Source: Proteromonas lacertae (Eukaryota; Sar; Bigyra; Opalinata; Proteromonadidae). From it: DNA of 64,000 bases. A model generated the notes under the pieces. That model worked only from the letters and a program-made list of their open reading frames with translations. It ran no database searches and was not told the origin of the DNA. Made by a program: the position numbers and the translations under genes. Below are positions 32,495-42,685 of this stretch, piece after piece. Location: assembly GCA_002245135.1 (NCBI GenBank), contig NGBS01000004.1, forward strand, positions 266,762 to 330,761, in the 5' to 3' direction. Numbering within the stretch: the stretch's first letter is position 1; every line of letters starts with the position of its first letter.

Positions 32495-32499
32495 TTTTA

Positions 32500-33702
32500 T
32501 TGAAACTGATTATTATATTATATGCTAATATATTATTTTTATATACAATCATTATATTACTATACAATTTATTATCAAATAAATATTATTATAAAAAAGG
32601 GAAAATAATTAATATAAAGCCTATTGAAGTAGTAAAAAATATTTTCTATATATCGCATTACTATGATATTCGCTATAAAGCAATTAGAATGCTATTCTAT
32701 ATTTACAATAATAGCAAAAATATACATAATATAACGTGCACGATTATATATACTAATAATGTTAAAAAATGTAATATGGAAATAATCACTAAGATAGCAG
32801 AAGATAATACTGTTATGAATTTATTGCTATATACAAATATTTTACCATTAAAAATGATATTAAATAAATCTATTATTTATATCTCAAAAATAAAAACGAA
32901 ATATGAATTAAAAAGAAATAAATTAACTGTTTGTATAGGTAAAATGATTAACTTTATTGCATTTAACATGCTATTACAAATGATTGAATCTTATCTTTAT
33001 TTTGGAGCTGATCATTTTATTGTGTATAATACTTCATGCTCTGAAAAAGTGAATAAAGTGTTGAAATTTTATTTGAACAAAGGGCTACTAGATGTTGTAA
33101 ATTTAGATAATCATTTTGATATAAAATATGGAAAATATAAAACATATGCACAAAGATTAAAATTAAATGATTGTTTCTATAGAAGTTACTACGAAACGAA
33201 AAGTATTGTTATGACTGATTTAGATGAAATACTTTGGCCTAATTATGATAATAGTATTGCAAAAATGATTGATAAAATAGATCAACAACAAAGAAAAGTA
33301 TATGATACATATATATTTCAAGAAAAAATATTTAAGCGATTCTATGTTCCTTATTATGATAGATTAGTGCATAATATAAAAGATTGTAACATATTTGAAT
33401 ACCATAATTGTTGTGACTATACATGGAGATGGCCTAAACTATTAATTAGAAATTTATCAAAAATTACTTCCGTTTCAATTCATTGGATTACAGGAAAACT
33501 GTATAACTATACAGAAATAAAAATTGATTCAAATATTGGATTTATTAGACATACAAGAAGAATATATCCCTACATAATTAGTGGACTAATGGGAAACTGG
33601 AGTATATGTTCATCTGATAATAGAGAACTTGTTATACATGATAGATCTAAAAAAATTAAAGATATACTATTTAAAGCTTGTCAATCAAACAATGGAAGAT
33701 AA
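32500..33702 (+). CDS. GT92-family glycosyltransferase (right arm)
   Basis: Predicted protein identical to 24020-25222 (400 codons, DLDE motif). Start codon TTG after the FkbM TAA; no ATG in the anchor region. Convergent overlap of 22 bases with the next gene. Confidence 0.8.
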   Translation: MKLIIILYANILFLYTIIILLYNLLSNKYYYKKGKIINIKPIEVVKNIFYISHYYDIRYKAIRMLFYIYNNSKNIHNITCTIIYTNNVKKCNMEIITKIAEDNTVMNLLLYTNILPLKMILNKSIIYISKIKTKYELKRNKLTVCIGKMINFIAFNMLLQMIESYLYFGADHFIVYNTSCSEKVNKVLKFYLNKGLLDVVNLDNHFDIKYGKYKTYAQRLKLNDCFYRSYYETKSIVMTDLDEILWPNYDNSIAKMIDKIDQQQRKVYDTYIFQEKIFKRFYVPYYDRLVHNIKDCNIFEYHNCCDYTWRWPKLLIRNLSKITSVSIHWITGKLYNYTEIKIDSNIGFIRHTRRIYPYIISGLMGNWSICSSDNRELVIHDRSKKIKDILFKACQSNNGR

Positions 33703-34703
33703 GTAAAATTATTATCTTTATTTTGTAATATGTCGAATTTACATTTTTTATAGTACCATGGAAATTTAGTTCTTCTATGAAGAATATAATTCTTACTATA
33801 GTTAATTACTTTTGATTTGCAATTCTTTTTCAATATAACAGTATGAATATCCACATAGTATACACATGTTGTATTATATATGATATATTTCCAAGGTGAT
33901 GAAGGACAACGAGAGTATAATAAACTGTGATTATTGGTTATTAACAATATAGAATGAAAATAATATATATCATAGTATGGTGAAAAAATCATACTATTTA
34001 TTTTAAGTATCTCATCTTGATCAACAAATACAATATGTTTAGCATTATATTTATATCTAATAAAACAATCATTATGTTTCCATACATGGAGATAATTACC
34101 ATATTTAAATGTTGTTGAATTGTTAGAATATTTATCTAATATAATTGTTACTAATCCTTTTAATTTATATTCATTTAGTATTTTATCAATTTCTTCACCA
34201 CAACTAGTTTTATAAACAACAAATAAATTTATTCCAAGGCTGATATAGTGGTTTATGAATGTATATAATTCATTAGCTTTTGTGTAATTAATAAAGGTTG
34301 TTAAACATAAAACGTTTTTATATTTGAATTTTACATTATTACCTTTCAAAATTGTTGATCTGTCTAATATTTCTACATTTTTAACACTATAATAGTCTTT
34401 ATAACCAAAAATAACATTATAATAGTATTTGTTGACATAATGTTGAATAATTGGATATGAAAATTTATTTCTATCCAATAACAAAGTGGAAGTATATGAT
34501 GATGATGCAATACTTCTATTTGTTATAAAAAGGATGAATATTACCTTCTTTTTTACCGTATCAATAAAAGAAGAAAAAATAAATACTCCATCGCTTACTC
34601 TTTTTATGTCTATATAATCAACATAACTACATATTTTAGCGTTATAAAAATCACTCGAAAGAAAAATAATATAAAAAATCCAAATATAGCTTTTGAATAA
34701 CAT
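33681..34703 (-). CDS. GT92-family glycosyltransferase (right arm)
   Basis: Same catalytic region as 23010-24041, VFVDQDEIL included. Only the N terminus differs (MLFKSYIWIFYIIFLSS): the T-run in the anchor codons has five rather than six bases, so one of the two arms has a frame error or real length variant. Confidence 0.8.
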   Translation of the reverse strand: MLFKSYIWIFYIIFLSSDFYNAKICSYVDYIDIKRVSDGVFIFSSFIDTVKKKVIFILFITNRSIASSSYTSTLLLDRNKFSYPIIQHYVNKYYYNVIFGYKDYYSVKNVEILDRSTILKGNNVKFKYKNVLCLTTFINYTKANELYTFINHYISLGINLFVVYKTSCGEEIDKILNEYKLKGLVTIILDKYSNNSTTFKYGNYLHVWKHNDCFIRYKYNAKHIVFVDQDEILKINSMIFSPYYDIYYFHSILLITNNHSLLYSRCPSSPWKYIIYNTTCVYYVDIHTVILKKNCKSKVINYSKNYILHRRTKFPWYYKKCKFDILQNKDNNFTYLPLFD

Positions 34704-34741
34704 ATCTTCATGATTAGTTTCTACATAAAATATTGTAGAAG

Positions 34742-34972
34742 ATGTGTTTTATAAGAATATTGATTCATATATTTGTTATTACAAAGAGTATAATACAAAG
34801 ATTATATCTGTTATTTTCCCTAAGATTCAAATATAGAAGAATGAATCAATTCTTGCTATTATTATTACAAACCAAGCATGTAAAAAGAGTTGGAATAAGT
34901 GTAAAAGTACCTGGAATAGAGAAATATTTAATGAACTATTTTAATTGCTTATGTATATCGTTTATACATTAG
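34742..34972 (+). CDS. Small ORF, unknown (right arm)
   Basis: Duplicate of 22749-22979; 76 codons, hydrophobic start. Not recognised and possibly not a gene. Confidence 0.25.
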   Translation: MCFIRILIHIFVITKSIIQRLYLLFSLRFKYRRMNQFLLLLLQTKHVKRVGISVKVPGIEKYLMNYFNCLCISFIH

Positions 34973-35231
34973 CAAAAATAAATATCCAAGAAGTAATTCC
35001 CAAATTAATGATCATAAAATAACTATTTAAAATATTATCTTCAGTAAAATAAAAATTATAGTGATACGCAAATGTAAGTGGTATAACATAATCAATTTAA
35101 ACATTTAATAGAATTTTTATATCATATCTTATATAAAATTCATTTTCTATTAATTATGTGCACAAACAAGAATTATAAATGAAGCAAGAAGAAACAATAG
35201 TATATAATCAATCTATATAGATTTAAAATCT

Positions 35232-36906
35232 TTGTGTCTTTATATTGTTCATTTAAATAGTATATTAGACGAAGGTATTATTGAATATATAAGAAGATCT
35301 AAAAGAATAATCTATAAATATAAAAATGATATATTTTCTTTAGCAATCAATAATATATCATATCCGCAGAGTATAGAGGTTAATTACTTGGATAATTATT
35401 TCAAAATATATGAAGAAATTGGCATAACAAATATACAAAAATGTGCTTTTGTGCTTGTTGCAGGAGGATTAGGTGAAAGACTAAATTGTGATTCTATTAA
35501 AGTATATTTATTTGATATTTACTGTTAAATTTAATAGATAAGCTTAAATGTTGACCAGATTAGTGAATTATCATACTTAAATTTATACTTTCGTTATATT
35601 ATTTCTTATCAAAATATGACAAAACAAATGATGTATGTATGCATAATGACTTCGAAATCTACAAATATAAGAATAAAGCACTTTCTTGGAGAGAATGAAT
35701 ATTTTGGATTATCTAAAAATCAAATATACGTAATTGAACATCGTTTGATGATGAAAATTGTAATTTGCTATATAAAAATCATAAAATCATTACTAAACCA
35801 CATGGTCATGGTGATATTCATAATTTGTTATTCTCAGTATATATATGTCTTTATTGTCTAGAAAGGAGTATTAGACAATTGGAAATTGAAAGGAATTCAA
35901 TATATGATAATTTTTCAAGATACTAATTCATTGGCTTTCGAAGCAATTCCAATTTTAATAGGAAGTACAATATTTAACAGATTAGAAGTAAATTATTTAA
36001 CTGTTGAAAGATACAAAGGTGAAAAAGCATCAATAATGTGTTCGTGTGAAGAAAATGGTAGATACTATAATGTTAGAGCTATAGATTATTCTCTTTTGCC
36101 AAAATTGTTAGGAAAAATATAAATCAATTCAGTAAATCAGAAACTCTATATCCAGCTGTTACAAATATTATTTGCTTTGAGTTAAATAAATACTATAAAA
36201 CTCTAAATAAAAAACCTGCCTGAATATATTCTTTCAAAAGAATTCAAATCATTTAGAATTGAAACAGTATTACAAGATTATATACTTCTTACTGATAATG
36301 AATCTAAAAATATGAGTGTGAATATGCCAAGATGGTTATGCTTTAATCCAGTTAAAGAAACATCTGAGATTTCAGGATTATATTCTCCTAACAAAAAATA
36401 TTGTTAATCATTTTACTGGAGTTTTAGTAATTGAAAATAATTCAAAACTGGTAATAACAGGTAATGTTTTTATTAACAATTTACACTTAAAAGGTTGTTT
36501 AACAATCAAAGTAAAAGCAGGAGGATGTGTAAGATTGAATAACATAAGTGTTAAAAATAGAGGATATAGAAGAACAATGGAAAAAAATCATATTTTTAAT
36601 ACTCATATAAACAATATTAGTGAGTATATATTGGAATACGGAATAGGTAATTATAGCAGTTATACTAAAAAAGAATTAGGTTCTCATACTATGTTAACTA
36701 ATTCAATCACTTTAATATGTTGTTTAATTTTTGTATCATATATCATTAATAAAAAGAGTTACAGTTATATGTATACTAAAAGCAAATTTGTAAGAAACAA
36801 TGTAACTGTATGTTTGTTTCTACCAAGCGCTGTAACTGATTTCCCATTTTTACAAAGCATTATAAATAGCGTTGATATTTTTTGGCCAAAAGGATTTAAT
36901 TTTTAA
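35232..36906 (+). pseudogene. UDP-sugar pyrophosphorylase (USP-like), broken (right arm)
   Basis: Same blocks as the left copy: AFVLVAGGLGERLN (35430-35480), TKPHGHGDIHNLL (35790-35830), FQDTNSLAFEAIP (35910-35950), VRAIDYSLLPKLL (36070-36110), then RWLCFNPVKET and LNNISVKNRGY. Homopolymer lengths differ from the left arm at three sites, and neither copy gives one open frame. The region that should lie between IKVYL and IMTS is too short, which argues for real loss, not only sequencing error. The 3' part is fused to a truncated anchor gene (ATG 36691). Confidence 0.7.
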
Positions 36907-36936
36907 TATCACTATAATATAGAAAGTATAGTGATA
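36907..36936. repeat. Perfect hairpin (right arm copy)
   Basis: Mirror of 20785-20814, directly after the stop of the truncated fusion; TATCACTATA pairs with TATAGTGATA. Confidence 0.55.
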
Positions 36937-37300
36937 GGTCAATGTTATAAGTTGTTGGTTAATCAGCTACTTATCTAACACTGTTTCTTTATTCTTTATA
37001 TTATACTTCAATAGCAATAATTCACAATGAAATTAAGGTTTTAAAATTACTAGAATATAATAACTTCTATTTTTCCATTTTTATTCATCTCAGCTGATAT
37101 ATTTCTCTCAACGGCATAAATCTGTTGATTATTATGGAGTTGATCCATTTCGATTACATCAATGAAGATCCCGTAAAGTCAACTCTTGATCTAGAAAGGG
37201 ATGAACCTCTAGAACACTCGTTGGAAATCTGTGACATTGAGCCAATGTCCCATATATATACTATATAAATTTAGAATTCTAATCAATCATAAGATGTTTA
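36907..37300. repeat. Dispersed repeat (right arm copy)
   Basis: Mirror of 20420-20814. Holds a GC-richer 44-codon ORF at 37134-37268 (MELIHFDYINEDPV...) of foreign look and the CAACGGCATAAAT phrase shared with 54549. Confidence 0.5.
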
Positions 37301-37357
37301 AGCTAATTTTGGAAGTAATATTAGATTGAATTTATATGATAAATAATTAAACTAGAT

Positions 37358-38324
37358 TATTAGTTTACTAATCATTATTTTCACTATTTTATGTATATAC
37401 TTTCTTACTCTTTTAACAGTCTATTCAGATTATTATCATATTTTAGAGAATAGAAAAAATATAAATAATATATACACTAAATATATATATACAAACAATA
37501 TTAGAAGGTATAGAGATTATGCAGAATATAATCCCTGCAAATCATGTGGTTTAGGTAATAAGTTACTTGGATTGATTAGCTCGCTAGCTTATTGTATAAG
37601 TTTCTCCTACTCTTTAAACATTAATAATTGGAATAGTTTGTGGTGGTATTTTATATTTCCTTTAATTATTCAAACAAATATAAGCATATACAATATTTCC
37701 TTTAATGGTCATTTTTATGGAATAATGAATGTAATATATGATAATAAATCATTGAATTATTTATTAAATAATCATGCTATTAGCTTTAATATAAATAAGA
37801 TAATTATGGTAAATGAACTAGCATACAAAATATCTTTTCACTTTCTTCAAATTAGTAATTCGATAAAATTAAAAGCAAATGCTATAATTAAAAATGGTTA
37901 TAGTATTGGAATTCATTTAAGAACAGGAAAAGCTGACGGAAAAGAATATTTATTACACTATTTGAAATATGAAGATTCAAGAGATATTATATATTATCTA
38001 AAGAATATTACTTCTAATGAAAGTATTTATGTCAGTTCCGACTCATTAAAATTAAAAGAATTATTCAGAAATGAATTACCTAATTCATATTTTTCAAATT
38101 TTACTTCATGTAATTCAGGATATGGTTTATTACATAATAATAATAAATGTGCAATCGAAGCTATAATAGATTATTATATATTAAGTAAATCAAATACTTT
38201 AATTCTTACTAGATGTAGTTCTTTCAGTTTAATTAGCTTATTTTCAAACAAATTAGGATTTAATAATAGAAGAAGATATAAATACTTTGGGAAATGTAAA
38301 TTGCATTTAGAATTGTACAAATAA
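37358..38324 (+). CDS. Fucosyltransferase-like GT-B glycosyltransferase (right arm)
   Basis: Copy of 19397-20363; anchor, GLGNKLLGL and IGIHLRTGK all present. The frame from a stop near 37357 has no ATG before the anchor, as in the left copy, so an indel or a non-ATG start must be considered for both. Confidence 0.65.
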
Positions 38325-38470
38325 TAAAGTGAAAATTAAACATGAAGATGGGAAATTGTATATGTCAAAATTTGTTAATTGATATATTAAGTTGTAGAAT
38401 TATCATCACTCTACAAGTTTATCACCTTCCTATAATATTGATATAACACACTTTTACTTTATTTATATTT

Positions 38471-39654
38471 TTGTTGAGAAAATTTTCATTTATTAAATTT
38501 AAATATTCATTATTATATCTATGTTTAATATATACTTATTATTATATATACTACAGCAGATATGAATATAATAAAAATGAATCTTATTTTCTATTTAATG
38601 CCTTTAATAATTTAAGTAAATTAATTGATCTTAAACATAATGCTAATTCAAACATATCACTCAGTTGCGTGGACTTAGATACTTACAATTTTACATATTC
38701 GCGTATATTTATTTCCACTAAGATAAACATTAGAATAAAAAAGTACTCTGATTCATTTTATATGTCATTAATTGACAGATCTCCAATTATCATTACTAAT
38801 TATACTCATCTTCACATAATACAACAACTTAAAATTTACGGCTTTACAGATGTAATAATAACAAATGAAGGGAGTATTCATTCATTTTATTATAATATAA
38901 CTACAAAAGGAGGATGTAAATGTGATTTTATACCCATTCTTTATCATAGTAATACATACTACAACCAATACGATAAGGTTGTATCAATAACACATCATTG
39001 GGGAAATGCTGTTTTTCATTCAATTGTTGAATGTTTAACTAAATTAGGTTTTTACATTACAGAATTATTGAGAGATGAATCAATAAAAATACACACTTCC
39101 AAATCTGCAAATGTATTGTATTTAAAATTTATAGGATTTGATGATTCTAGGATTATTTATGGAAATATTCATGTGAAAAGATTAATAATATTAGAGAAAG
39201 GTAGTTGTGGATCTACTCCACCTATAATTCATTTATATTTTTTAAGATATTTTTTAAGGAAAAAAATCAATTCTAAATTAATTTATGAAATCGTTTTAAT
39301 AAAAAGATTTGGTAAAAGAGATATTACAAACTTTTGTAAAGTTTACAACTTGTTAAAAGAAAGATATAGCAAATTTAAAATTGTAATTTATTATCCAAAT
39401 ACAACTTTTAATAATACATTGAACTATTTTAAATATGCTAAACTGATAGTTGCACCTCATGGAGCTGGTTTATCAAACATAATACTTTCAAAAAAGCCAC
39501 AATTGTTGAGTTTCTTGTGAAGAATTTGTGTTATACATCATTAGCAAGTAAACTAGGTCTATCATATTTTGGTTTATTTGTAAATACAACAGATGAAAAA
39601 ATCACAGTTGGCATTAATGAATTGAATGTAATTTTAAGCAAAATTATATTCTAA
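38471..39654 (+). pseudogene. GT61-family glycosyltransferase (right arm, frameshifted)
   Basis: As 18066-19250 until residue about 340; an A-run near 39492 is one base shorter than in the left arm, changing HGAGLSNIILSKKAT into SKKPQLLSFL and a stop at 39520. The lost C-terminal 45 residues are still readable in another frame up to 39654. Real lesion or homopolymer error. Confidence 0.75.
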
Positions 39655-39670
39655 ATTTCATAAGGGATAA

Positions 39671-40417
39671 TTATTTTAAATTATTAATAATATATCTTTT
39701 AATTGAGTTATTGAAGTTAGGTGTTAAAACAATATTACATGCTGTAGCACCAGAACCTTTCTTTATAGGAATTTTCCATTTTTTTCCATACATTTTTAAA
39801 ACATTTTCTCTTGCATATTCACTACAGAAAGTCAATACATTAGAAAAATAGCAATGACATATATTTATATTTTGATAAAAATATTCAGTACCAATTAGAA
39901 TCCATAAATCAAGAAAACAGTTTCTATAATTCATTGTCCAACAACTTGTGTATCCATACTTACCCCAATCTATACATCTATAATTTATAGTCATATTTAG
40001 TCTCTTTTCAATATAATCTCTTAATATAATCATAAAATCATGTTTTGTTTTGTTACAAATTAAAGTGTCTCTATTTGAATATATATAACATTTATGAGGA
40101 TAAAATTCAAAATATTGATCACATCTAAATATTTTATAATTAAGCCATACAGGAATAATTATATCTACATCATGGTCTTTTGCTATAATACCTCCATTTC
40201 TTATCGCTCCCAATTCTGATCCAAATCCTAAAAAATAAACAATTTTTAGCTTTTTTAAGAAAGATATATATTTGATTATTATTTTGGTTCTGTTATAATC
40301 AAATGATTTTCTATTTACTTTCACCCATTTACAGAATGGGATATTATTTGAGTATAATATCAATAAAACAATCATTAATAGTATAATGTTATAACATAAA
40401 TAGTTGGAAATATTCAT
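39671..40417 (-). CDS. LicD-family phospho-transferase, complete
   Basis: ATG at 40415-40417 gives MNISNYLCYNIILLMIVLLIL (type II anchor), then VYFLGFGSELGAIRNGGIIAKDHDVDIIIP, the LicD/fukutin-like motif with DHDVD, CIDWGKYGYTSCW and CRDxF-like LDLWILIGTE. LicD-type enzymes attach phosphocholine or phospho-sugar alcohols to glycans (known family: LicD, fukutin). About 248 residues. The ORF can be extended to 40486 but the extra codons lie in a transposon end. The start codon sits within the terminal repeat of that element. Confidence 0.8.
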   Translation of the reverse strand: MNISNYLCYNIILLMIVLLILYSNNIPFCKWVKVNRKSFDYNRTKIIIKYISFLKKLKIVYFLGFGSELGAIRNGGIIAKDHDVDIIIPVWLNYKIFRCDQYFEFYPHKCYIYSNRDTLICNKTKHDFMIILRDYIEKRLNMTINYRCIDWGKYGYTSCWTMNYRNCFLDLWILIGTEYFYQNINICHCYFSNVLTFCSEYARENVLKMYGKKWKIPIKKGSGATACNIVLTPNFNNSIKRYIINNLK

Positions 40418-41004
40418 AATACTTATACGTAACGACATTTGTTGCAAAATAGATATACCGCATTGCATAACAAAAAAATCATTCATGCCATTGCATATTA
40501 CTTATACTTTTTATCAAGCCATTTCATATTACATTTATATGATTGCAAAATAAATATACATATCTCAAGCCTTTTCAAGAATTCTTTTATAATAGTCAAA
40601 GGACTGCTATATATCTATTCTCTTCATAGCAATCCTTTGTATTTTGAAGTTTATATCTTCAATAGTGTTGTGTTAAAGCATTCAGCTGAACTGATAGTAG
40701 AAAATGCATTTGTAATACTTTCAAGTATTTGATTTCTGTTTTGGTATATGGATGTTTCAGCTCTTTTTTTCCATATGCCAAAGATATTTTCTATTGGATT
40801 AAGAGGAATGGAATATTTAGCATTGAATAAAAGTATATTGCCAGATCCTTCAATTAACATCTTAACCTGGTCTGAATGATGGATATTTACATTTAAAATT
40901 ATATATATGTAATATGAAATGGCTTGATAAAAAGTATAATTAATATGCAACTCTGTATATCTATCTATTTTGCAACAAATATCGTTACGTATAAGTATTA
41001 TGAA
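40413..41004. mobile_element. Tc1/IS630-like element with long terminal inverted repeats
   Basis: TIRs of 43 bp: 40413-40455 (TTCATAATACTTATACGTAA...) and 40962-41004, one mismatch, with TA flanks; a second block of inverted similarity (about 40491-40545 with about 40895-40945) extends the TIR. Internal transposase fragment only, so non-autonomous. Inserted exactly where LicD starts and only 36 bp from the direct repeat copy B. Confidence 0.85.
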
Positions 41005-41031
41005 ATATTGTATAAGTAAGCTGCAAAACAC
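40651..41031 (-). pseudogene. Tc1/IS630 transposase C-terminal fragment
   Basis: Ends ...PLNPIENIFGIWKKRAET then about 30 more residues: the DDE-3 C terminus (usual LNPIEN.W...K). No catalytic DDE Asp residues are visible upstream, and the ORF runs through the TIR at its start, so it is a decayed piece. Similar C terminus in the 16880-17460 remnant. Confidence 0.7.
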
Positions 41032-41039
41032 TGTATTAT

Positions 41040-42685
41040 AATATTTTGTTTAGCTTATGCATTTTAATCATTATTTCTATTTGGTTGTAAATACCATATT
41101 TATAAGAATTTTTACAAATGGGATTAATTATTGTCCTTTATCTTACTATTGACAAGGACATGTTCTTTTTGTCCAATACAAACAATATTTAATAATAAAA
41201 ATATTTATAATATTATATTCTTATATTTATTGTTTTGAACATTTACAAAGCTTAAATAGAATTGTATTTCATCAAATGTAAAACATATTGTTGGTTTAAT
41301 TTTCATTACTTCTTTATGAAGATCTTTTTTATTTCTACCTTTAGTCATTTCTTCAAATTCTTTTGGATATTTGGATGTATCTCGGTTAGCTTTTAATTTT
41401 ATACTCACTTGGTTATTTGGGCTTATATAAAATAATTCATAAGGAGAACTATTATCAATCGATGTTGAGGATTTGAAAAACATTCTATATAGATTTTGAA
41501 GAATCATTATCATCTCAGGTGCTAATGTATGATTATTTCCAACTGTAATTTCAAAACCATATGGACTTAATAATAAATCAATATCGGGGAAACTAGGATT
41601 ATAACTCAAATCGATTATTTTAAATATTGTATTTCTTTCATTAGTATTAAATTCACCTATATCTCTTTGTAAATCACTATCATCTGAAACTTTAACTATT
41701 TCCTTTTTCTACTTCGCATTCTTTAATTTAATTAATCAAATTCTCATAAAAAGTATCACAATTCTTCATTAAAAACGATATAATTCTTTTATATAATATT
41801 CCAGCTAAACTTCCTACTGGATTTTCTTTTAATAGTTTAATCATTCTTTCACAACTTTCTTTATCATTTATCTTATAAAGTTTATCACATGCCATCTTTT
41901 TGATTTCTTCAGATATGAAGATGAAAATGGTATTATTAAATCCAATCGTGTAATATTTATATGTATCATAAATCAATACATTATCATATTCACCTTTTGA
42001 AAATGGAGATTTATCTATTCCTTTTATTATTTCTCCTATAATCACCTCATTCTTTTTGTTATTAATTGTATTTTCGAATTCTCTTACAATCTTCTTTTTT
42101 TCATCATTATAATATCCAATTACACCTTTATATAATGAATAATTTTCTCTATATTCATATACTTCCCCATCATTTGTGAAAAGTCCATATGTTAATCTTT
42201 TACTATATGTAAATCCTTTATAGTCTTTATTATTATATGCCCAAGGTTTAAGTAATTCAACTTTCTCTACTTCTTCTTTTGTAAATTGAGGAATATACAT
42301 CAACAATGCACATCTTTTACTTTGAAAGGTTTTGTACTCTTCTTTAGATGGATTAGCTAATAATATTATCATTTTTGCATCTGCATAATCATCTTCACCA
42401 ATTACTTTTCCATCAGATATTACAATTTGAATATTATTTCTTTTATCATAATAAGGATTATCTTTTTCTCCTTTACTTATATTATTTATACTAACACTAT
42501 CACCAAATTTCGAATGAATGATTTGCATAATAATGTCAGCTAAGATTGTCTTTCCTATTTTGCTATGACCAAATACTAAATAGTGTCTTTGATTATCATA
42601 ATTAAAATTAAAACTTTTGGGAAAAACAATATTCAACAACTTATAATAATAATCTCTCATCAAATATATTGTATTATACTGTATA
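41040..42685. repeat. 1.6 kb direct repeat, copy B (right boundary of island)
   Basis: Partner of 7979-9607 with scattered base substitutions and an 18-20-base indel, so older than the inverted repeat. Its P-loop gene is intact, and it continues into a linker absent from copy A. Confidence 0.9.
41205..41708 (-). CDS. Unknown ORF downstream of P-loop gene (copy B)
   Basis: Same protein as at 8126-8629 over the compared part; frame bounded by TAG upstream, no initial ATG. Possibly a 3' exon. Confidence 0.4.
   Translation of the reverse strand, partial: KKEIVKVSDDSDLQRDIGEFNTNERNTIFKIIDLSYNPSFPDIDLLLSPYGFEITVGNNHTLAPEMIMILQNLYRMFFKSSTSIDNSSPYELFYISPNNQVSIKLKANRDTSKYPKEFEEMTKGRNKKDLHKEVMKIKPTICFTFDEIQFYLSFVNVQNNKYKNIIL

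Larger units (their letters stand above)
30965..40226. repeat. Inverted repeat, right arm (9.26 kb)
   Basis: Parental copy of 17494-26757: genes at both borders are complete here. The match begins at AATAGATCAAGG (30965) and ends in CCAAAT (40226). Only homopolymer-length differences from the left arm were found in the parts compared. Confidence 0.95.

Noticed and set aside
17494-40226. Simple hairpin artefact of a single read
   Set aside because: Not fully excluded, but the 4.2 kb unique spacer, different outer flanks and gene truncation at only one end do not match a simple fold-back read.
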